A stretch of 10,997 bases of DNA from Gammaproteobacteria bacterium (GTDB lineage Bacteria > Pseudomonadota > Gammaproteobacteria > Immundisolibacterales > Immundisolibacteraceae). Below, one piece after another: positions 7,048 through 10,997 of the stretch. The stretch's first letter is position 1; the number at the start of each line of letters is the position of its first letter. A program made the position numbers and the translations under genes. Under the pieces are notes generated by a model, which saw only the letters and a list, made by a program, of their open reading frames with translations, was not told where the DNA came from and did no database searches. The stretch lies in assembly GCA_003645395.1 (NCBI GenBank), contig QNFC01000031.1, positions 1-10,997 on the forward strand. Reading direction: 5' to 3'.

Positions 7048-7587
7048 ATGGAAGCTTTATTTAGATCAATCATTACAGAACTTGGCGAAGACCCCAACCG
7101 TGAAGGGCTCCTCGACACTCCTAAGCGGGCGGCTAAAGCCGCTGCATTTCTGACACGGGGATACCAGCAGAACATCGACGATCTGGTGAATGGCGCTATT
7201 TTTGAGTCCGATACCGATGAGATGGTTATCGTTAAAGATATCGAACTCTACTCACTCTGTGAGCACCACCTGCTGCCCTTCATCGGTAAATGCCATGTCG
7301 CCTACATTCCTGATGGCAAAGTGCTTGGACTATCTAAAATCGCCCGGATCATCGATATGTATGCCCGCCGGCTACAGATTCAGGAGAATCTCACCAAAGA
7401 AATCGCCAACAGCATTGCCGACGTAACCGGTGCCAAGGAAATCGGTGTAATTATTGAGGCCAAGCATCTGTGCATGATGATGCGCGGGGTGGAAAAGCAA
7501 AATTCAGTGATGACGACATCGGTGATGCTCGGCGCGTTTCGAAATGAAGCACGTACCCGCAGCGAGTTTCTTACATTAATCAAATAG
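7048..7587 (+). CDS. folE: GTP cyclohydrolase I
   Basis: A 179-residue FolE, slightly shorter at the N-terminus than the E. coli protein but typical of the compact bacterial form. It converts GTP to 7,8-dihydroneopterin triphosphate, the entry to tetrahydrofolate (and queuosine) synthesis, as a cytosolic homodecamer. Visible motifs are GLLDTPKRAAKA (residues 20-31), the zinc site SLCEHHLLPF (C71, H74, with H73 catalytic), GLSKIARIIDMYARRLQIQE (94-113), HLCMMMRGV (140-148; C142 is the third zinc ligand) and the C-terminal RSEFL. ATG 7048 is the only usable start after the in-frame TAG at 7015-7017. The upstream sequence ATCAAAAA has no clear Shine-Dalgarno; the nearest GGA is 12 bases away, so translation may be weak or regulated. 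The next gene begins 10 bases after its stop. Confidence 0.96.
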   Translation: MEALFRSIITELGEDPNREGLLDTPKRAAKAAAFLTRGYQQNIDDLVNGAIFESDTDEMVIVKDIELYSLCEHHLLPFIGKCHVAYIPDGKVLGLSKIARIIDMYARRLQIQENLTKEIANSIADVTGAKEIGVIIEAKHLCMMMRGVEKQNSVMTTSVMLGAFRNEARTRSEFLTLIK

Positions 7588-7597
7588 GCGACTGCAC

Positions 7598-8008
7598 ATG
7601 GCTTTCGAAACCGCTATCGCCGCTCACGAAGCCTTTTATCAGGCCCTGGGCAACGCTGATGTAGAGTTAATGACCCAGGTCTGGAAACCCGTTGACGATT
7701 CAGTCTGTATCCACCCACTGTGGCCACCACTAATCGGCCATCGCGACATTTTTGCCGCCTGGAAAGGAATGTTTCAAGCCAGTCCATCAATGACTGTCGA
7801 AACCGAAATTATCTGCGAGCAGTCAACTGCGCACGGTTGCCTTCACCTCGTCAACGAGACGCTCATCTCCGCGCTTGGGCAGACATCATCACCGGTGGTC
7901 GCAACCAACGCCTATGAGTTGACTGATAATGGCTGGCAAATGGTCTTGCACCATGCATCCCCGACTGCTGTAGAAAGCAGCGACCACGCGAACCAGCCGC
8001 TGCATTAA
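7598..8008 (+). CDS. SnoaL/NTF2-like small protein (nuclear transport factor 2 family)
   Basis: A 136-residue protein with the cone-fold pattern of the SnoaL/NTF2-like superfamily: N-terminal helices (AIAAHEAFYQALGNADVE), then W29, the motif VCIHPLWPPLIGHRDIFAAW (residues 36-55), and a beta-rich half ending GWQMVLHHAS. The CIHP...G...I...W pattern is typical of cytosolic SnoaL-like proteins of unknown substrate. There is no signal peptide. The ATG lies 10 bases after folE, with a modest AGGCGA overlapping the folE stop, so it is probably translated from the folE transcript. Members of this superfamily include isomerases, hydrolases and non-catalytic ligand binders, so no activity can be assigned. 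The C-terminal ~15 residues (after SPTAV) look disordered. Confidence 0.85.
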   Translation: MAFETAIAAHEAFYQALGNADVELMTQVWKPVDDSVCIHPLWPPLIGHRDIFAAWKGMFQASPSMTVETEIICEQSTAHGCLHLVNETLISALGQTSSPVVATNAYELTDNGWQMVLHHASPTAVESSDHANQPLH

Positions 8009-8079
8009 CGTCGATGGCGACAACTTCAACCACCCAAAATGCAGCGACCAAAACTGCTACTCAAAATAATATCGATTGG

Positions 8080-8850
8080 CTAAGTCAGACTGAACTCCAC
8101 TTCACCCAATCCAGAAAATACCGTACGAATATGGTCGTCCTGCTTGAGCGGAAACTGCCTCGTCAGTGAGCCTGCCATCACCCACTCACCGGCTTTCACC
8201 ACTTGCCCGACCTCTGCGAGTTTGTTGGCCAACCAGGCGAGGGAGTTAAACGGATTACCCAACACTGCCGCGGCGTTACCCTCTCCAACCTGCTCGTCGT
8301 TTAACAACACGGTGGCGTTAACGGCGGCAATATCGAAATCATCGGTTAACGGCATAGCAGGCCCCAGCACAAAACCGCTCTGCTGAACATTATCTGCCAG
8401 CGAAACCGCTAACTGCGCCGTAAAATCGCCGCGGTTCTCCACCAGTTCCATCGCCGGATAGAGTTCCGCCACTGCCGCACGGGCAGTCTCAGCCGTGGCA
8501 TTGGGTCCGGCAAGATCAGTCGCCATGCGGAAACAGATCTCGTTTTCGATGCCAGCGCTCATCAGTTTACTGGCATCACCCTGGCTACCACTGGCGATCA
8601 TTCCAGATTCCAGTAGATACCCACACACCGGCTCATGAACATTGAACTGATCCTGAATTGCCTTTGCGGTCAGCCCCACTTTCCAGCCCACGTGGCGTTC
8701 TCCGCCGGCAACCTTCCGAGCCAACAACTCATGTTGCACCTGCCAGGCCTGCTCCATATCCAGTCGATCAAACCAGGCGGGTGGATAGTAGACACCCGTC
8801 GCCGCGCTGGCGGCAAAATCATCCGCAACCTGCTTCACGCTAAAACTCAT
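8080..8850 (-). CDS. 2-keto-4-pentenoate hydratase / 2-oxo-acid decarboxylase (FAH superfamily, MhpD-like)
   Basis: A 256-residue protein, normal for the MhpD / 4-oxalocrotonate decarboxylase branch of the fumarylacetoacetase superfamily. These Mg/Mn enzymes hydrate 2-oxopent-4-enoate-type products of aromatic meta-cleavage pathways or decarboxylate 4-oxalocrotonate. Visible features are GWKVGLT (residues 55-61, K57), the metal ligands in GIENEICF (E102, E104) and in PAMELVENR (E135), LADN followed by GFVLG, and the C-terminal GNPFNSLAWLANKL and VMAGSLTRQFPL. The start ATG (8848-8850) has AGAGGT (8857-8862) 6 bases upstream. It lies 41 bases after the SDR stop on the same strand, so the two are probably one operon. 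Hydratase and decarboxylase cannot be told apart here, and no ring-cleavage dioxygenase is in the window. Confidence 0.88.
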   Translation of the reverse strand: MSFSVKQVADDFAASAATGVYYPPAWFDRLDMEQAWQVQHELLARKVAGGERHVGWKVGLTAKAIQDQFNVHEPVCGYLLESGMIASGSQGDASKLMSAGIENEICFRMATDLAGPNATAETARAAVAELYPAMELVENRGDFTAQLAVSLADNVQQSGFVLGPAMPLTDDFDIAAVNATVLLNDEQVGEGNAAAVLGNPFNSLAWLANKLAEVGQVVKAGEWVMAGSLTRQFPLKQDDHIRTVFSGLGEVEFSLT

Positions 8851-8891
8851 CGATACACCTCTATTCTTAATTGGCTAGCTGGTTAGCGCTG

Positions 8892-9686
8892 TTACAACAC
8901 CGAGCGAAGTTGCCCACCTTCCAATGGAATACTCAGGCCGTTGATAAATCCAGCCCGGTCTGAGGCCAAAAAGGCCACCAGGTCAGCCATCTCTTCCGGT
9001 CTACCCAACCGGCCGGTGGGGATTCTGCTCACACGACTGGCAATCGCATCATCCGGATTTTGACCGAAATGCTGAGCCTGCATTCGCGACACCTGCTCCA
9101 GACGCTCAGTATGAATCGAACCAGGTAATACGTTATTAATGGTCACGCCATCGGCGGCCACCTCTTCGGCGAGGTTTTTCGAGAAAGCCACCACCGCCGC
9201 CCGAGTGGTCGAAGAGAGTGACAGGTTATCTTCGATCTGGCGCACCGACAGCGCCAGCAGGTTGATAATTCGCCCCCAGCCCTGCTCACGCATGTGCGGC
9301 AACACTTGTCGAGTGAGTCGAATCACATTGTAAAAAACCTTCTGGTAAGCCTCGTCCCAATCATCATCGCTGAATTCGCTGGGCTGTCCCGGTTTGGGGC
9401 CACCGGTATTAGTAACCAGAATATCGACCCCACCCCACTGCTCTGTGGCGGCTTTAACAATCCGCTGGGCACTATCCGTTAAACTCAAATCGACACTGAT
9501 GGTGGCAACCTGCTCCGGGGCGCTTACCGCAACCAGGCGTTCTCGCGCCGCTTGTAGCGAAGCCTCGTTGCGGGCGCAAAGCAGAACATTACAACCTTCT
9601 CGAGCTAACCCTTCTGCGATAGCCAGACCCATTCCCTGACTACTGCCACCTACAACCGCTGTTTTCCCGGCGATGCCCAGATCCAT
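8892..9686 (-). CDS. SDR-family oxidoreductase-like protein with a non-canonical active site
   Basis: A 264-residue Rossmann-fold protein starting MDLGIAGKTAVV. The chosen ATG (9684-9686) has GGGAGA (9694-9699) 7 bases upstream; a longer in-frame reading to 9755 adds 23 residues unlike any SDR N-terminus. Present are the dinucleotide motif GGSSQGMG (13-20), D66, TNTGGPKPG (92-100, in place of NNAG), N120, the motif RIINLLALS (139-147), LPGSIHTERL and the C-terminal FINGLSIPLEGG. Aligning with FabG spacing (Ser, Tyr +13, Lys +17) puts A145, S158 and R162 at the three catalytic positions, so the Ser-Tyr-Lys triad seems absent. A known divergent SDR subgroup has this look, so it may bind NAD(P) without classical chemistry or use another mechanism. 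It is probably co-transcribed with the downstream hydratase. Confidence 0.88.
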   Translation of the reverse strand: MDLGIAGKTAVVGGSSQGMGLAIAEGLAREGCNVLLCARNEASLQAARERLVAVSAPEQVATISVDLSLTDSAQRIVKAATEQWGGVDILVTNTGGPKPGQPSEFSDDDWDEAYQKVFYNVIRLTRQVLPHMREQGWGRIINLLALSVRQIEDNLSLSSTTRAAVVAFSKNLAEEVAADGVTINNVLPGSIHTERLEQVSRMQAQHFGQNPDDAIASRVSRIPTGRLGRPEEMADLVAFLASDRAGFINGLSIPLEGGQLRSVL

Positions 9687-9883
9687 ACATTTGTCTCCCG
9701 ATTTAAATTGTTTTAAGACACCAGACTGCAGAAACTGATGCTGAACTTGATACACTTTCGCGCGTTAACACCCTAGCCCCAGGCCAGCCGGCAGGAAGCC
9801 AGTTAATGAACAATCATGCCAGATTGATGTTGCAGCAGCGATGATTGACCAATCTACCGTTCAACTTCATATGAGTAAAGGAA
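9687..9883. promoter_or_regulatory. Divergent intergenic region between the SDR operon and fumC
   Basis: This 197-base region must hold the promoters for both the SDR-hydratase operon (leftward) and fumC (rightward). It contains the SDR ribosome site (9694-9699) and clustered GATTG/CAATC inverted elements at 9811-9855, listed separately. I could not find a convincing sigma-70 -35/-10 pair in either direction. Confidence 0.5.
9811..9855. repeat. Clustered GATTG/CAATC inverted elements (candidate operator)
   Basis: CAATCAT (9811-9817) is the exact reverse complement of ATGATTG (9841-9847), and AGATTG (9821-9826) that of CAATCT (9850-9855). Locally this reads as CAATC-N6-GATTG (9811-9826) and GATTG-AC-CAATC (9843-9854), two dyads whose centres lie about 30 bases apart, i.e. 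about three helical turns. That arrangement suits a dimeric regulator binding two sites on one face of the DNA. No regulator is identified. Confidence 0.4.
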
Positions 9884-10997
9884 ATGGACTACCGAATAGA
9901 GCAAGACACCATGGGCGAGCTGGAAGTACCCAGTGATCGTTACTATGGCGCGCAAACCGCCCGCAGCCTGATTAATTTCCCCATCGGCACAGAAAAAATG
10001 CCGATGGAGGTGGTCCATGCTTTTGGTGTCTTAAAAAAAGCAGCTGCCCTCACCAACGCTGAGCTTGGCATTATGGATAGCGCCACCGCCGGGCTAATTG
10101 CCGAAGCGGCTACCGAAGTAGCCGATGGCAAGCTTGACGACCATTTTCCACTCGTCGTCTGGCAGACCGGCAGCGGCACCCAGAGCAACATGAACTCGAA
10201 CGAGGTGATAGCCAACCGGGCCATAGAAATCGCCGGTGGCGTACTCGGTTCCAAATCACCGGTACACCCTAACGACGACGTCAACAAATCTCAATCATCG
10301 AATGACACCTTCCCGACCGCCATGCATATCGCCGCCGGCCGCGAATTACATGACAGTCTGATTCCGGCGCTTGCCCATTTGCGTGACGCCATCGCCGCCA
10401 AAGCCGCAGAATATAACGACGTTATTAAAGTCGGTCGAACCCACATGATGGATGCCGTTCCACTGACCATCGGTCAGGAATTTGGGGCTTACGTACACCA
10501 GCTAAACGAGAATATAGCTGCGATTGAAACCTGCCTGCCCAAGGTCTATGAACTGGCCATTGGCGGCACAGCCGTTGGCACCGGCCTAAATACCCATCCG
10601 CAATTTGCCGATGCGGTCGCTGCAAAAATTGCTGAGCTAACTGGATTGCCGTTTGTGTCAGCGGAAAACAAATTCGCCGCCCTTGCCGCCCACGATACCC
10701 TGGTATTGACCAGTGGCGCGCTGAAAACCTGCGCCGCCACGCTGATGAAAATTGGCAACGATTTCCGTCTACTCGGCTCCGGCCCGCGCAACGGTATTGG
10801 TGAGCTACAACTCCCCGCCAACGAACCAGGCAGCTCGATTATGCCGGGCAAGGTCAACCCCACCCAGTCGGAAGCCATCACCATGGTCGCTGCGCAGGTC
10901 ATGGGTAACGATGTCGCCATTACCATCGGTGGTGCCACAGGTCACTTGCAACTCAACGTGTTCAAACCGCTGATCATCTACAACTTGTTGCAATCGA
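9884..10997 (+). CDS. fumC: Class II fumarate hydratase, truncated by the window end
   Basis: The first 371 residues of an expected ~460 of FumC, which interconverts fumarate and malate in the TCA cycle as an oxygen-stable, cluster-free tetramer. Visible are the N-terminal DTMGELEVP, GSGTQSNMN (from residue 96), HPNDDVNKSQSSND (from H128), GRTHMMDAVPLT (H187, equivalent to E. coli H188) and the family signature GSSIMPGKVN (316-325) with catalytic S318. The ATG at 9884 gives the usual FumC N-terminus. AAAGGA ends only 1 base before it, which is unusually close. Another ATG at 9871 is in a different frame and opens a 21-codon ORF. The gene is divergent from the SDR operon. The frame is open to the window edge with no defect. 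Aspartase and argininosuccinate lyase are excluded by the overall FumC-type match. Confidence 0.97.
   Translation, partial: MDYRIEQDTMGELEVPSDRYYGAQTARSLINFPIGTEKMPMEVVHAFGVLKKAAALTNAELGIMDSATAGLIAEAATEVADGKLDDHFPLVVWQTGSGTQSNMNSNEVIANRAIEIAGGVLGSKSPVHPNDDVNKSQSSNDTFPTAMHIAAGRELHDSLIPALAHLRDAIAAKAAEYNDVIKVGRTHMMDAVPLTIGQEFGAYVHQLNENIAAIETCLPKVYELAIGGTAVGTGLNTHPQFADAVAAKIAELTGLPFVSAENKFAALAAHDTLVLTSGALKTCAATLMKIGNDFRLLGSGPRNGIGELQLPANEPGSSIMPGKVNPTQSEAITMVAAQVMGNDVAITIGGATGHLQLNVFKPLIIYNLLQS

Noticed and set aside
9687..9755. Upstream in-frame extension of the SDR protein by 23 residues
   Set aside because: The added residues do not resemble an SDR N-terminus, while the internal ATG has a good Shine-Dalgarno and begins the typical MDLGIAGK.

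Overview
The window looks like a chromosomal segment of a gammaproteobacterium, probably a marine or environmental one. The basis is the family-level look of IspH, FolE and FumC, a moderate GC content, and a transmembrane Ser/Thr kinase of a type I associate with that class. This assignment is inference; no rRNA or phylogenetic marker is present. I see no insertion sequence, CRISPR array, tRNA or phage gene.

Layout. (1) Bases 1-254 hold the 3' end of ispH. (2) A roughly 300-base gap carries a good match to a sigma-54 (-24/-12) promoter at 427-444, pointing right. (3) Bases 554-6516 form a three-gene, same-strand signalling module. It comprises a PP2C-type protein phosphatase, a 1552-residue transmembrane Ser/Thr kinase whose periplasmic end is a TagR/formylglycine-enzyme-like domain, and a small single-pass membrane protein of unknown function. 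(4) A 531-base gap contains two perfect 8-bp inverted repeats but no convincing gene. (5) folE (GTP cyclohydrolase I) is followed by a small SnoaL/NTF2-like gene, both on the + strand. (6) Converging on these from the - strand is a likely two-gene operon: an SDR-family protein whose catalytic triad looks replaced, then a fumarylacetoacetase-superfamily hydratase/decarboxylase. (7) Divergent from the SDR gene is fumC (class II fumarase), cut by the window end after about 371 codons. The divergent intergenic region carries clustered GATTG/CAATC inverted elements that could be an operator.

The most notable part is the phosphatase-kinase-small protein module. In type VI secretion clusters, PppA (phosphatase), PpkA (transmembrane kinase) and TagR (periplasmic activator with an FGE-like fold) are separate proteins of one post-translational switch. 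Here a TagR-like domain is fused to the end of a roughly 820-residue, cysteine-free, helical-repeat periplasmic region of the kinase itself. No type VI structural gene, FHA protein or TagQST gene is visible. The simplest reading is a stand-alone or displaced envelope-sensing phosphorylation circuit, perhaps under sigma-54 control. The N-terminus of the kinase is uncertain: no ATG, no clear ribosome site, an in-frame stop just upstream and a bridging small ORF.
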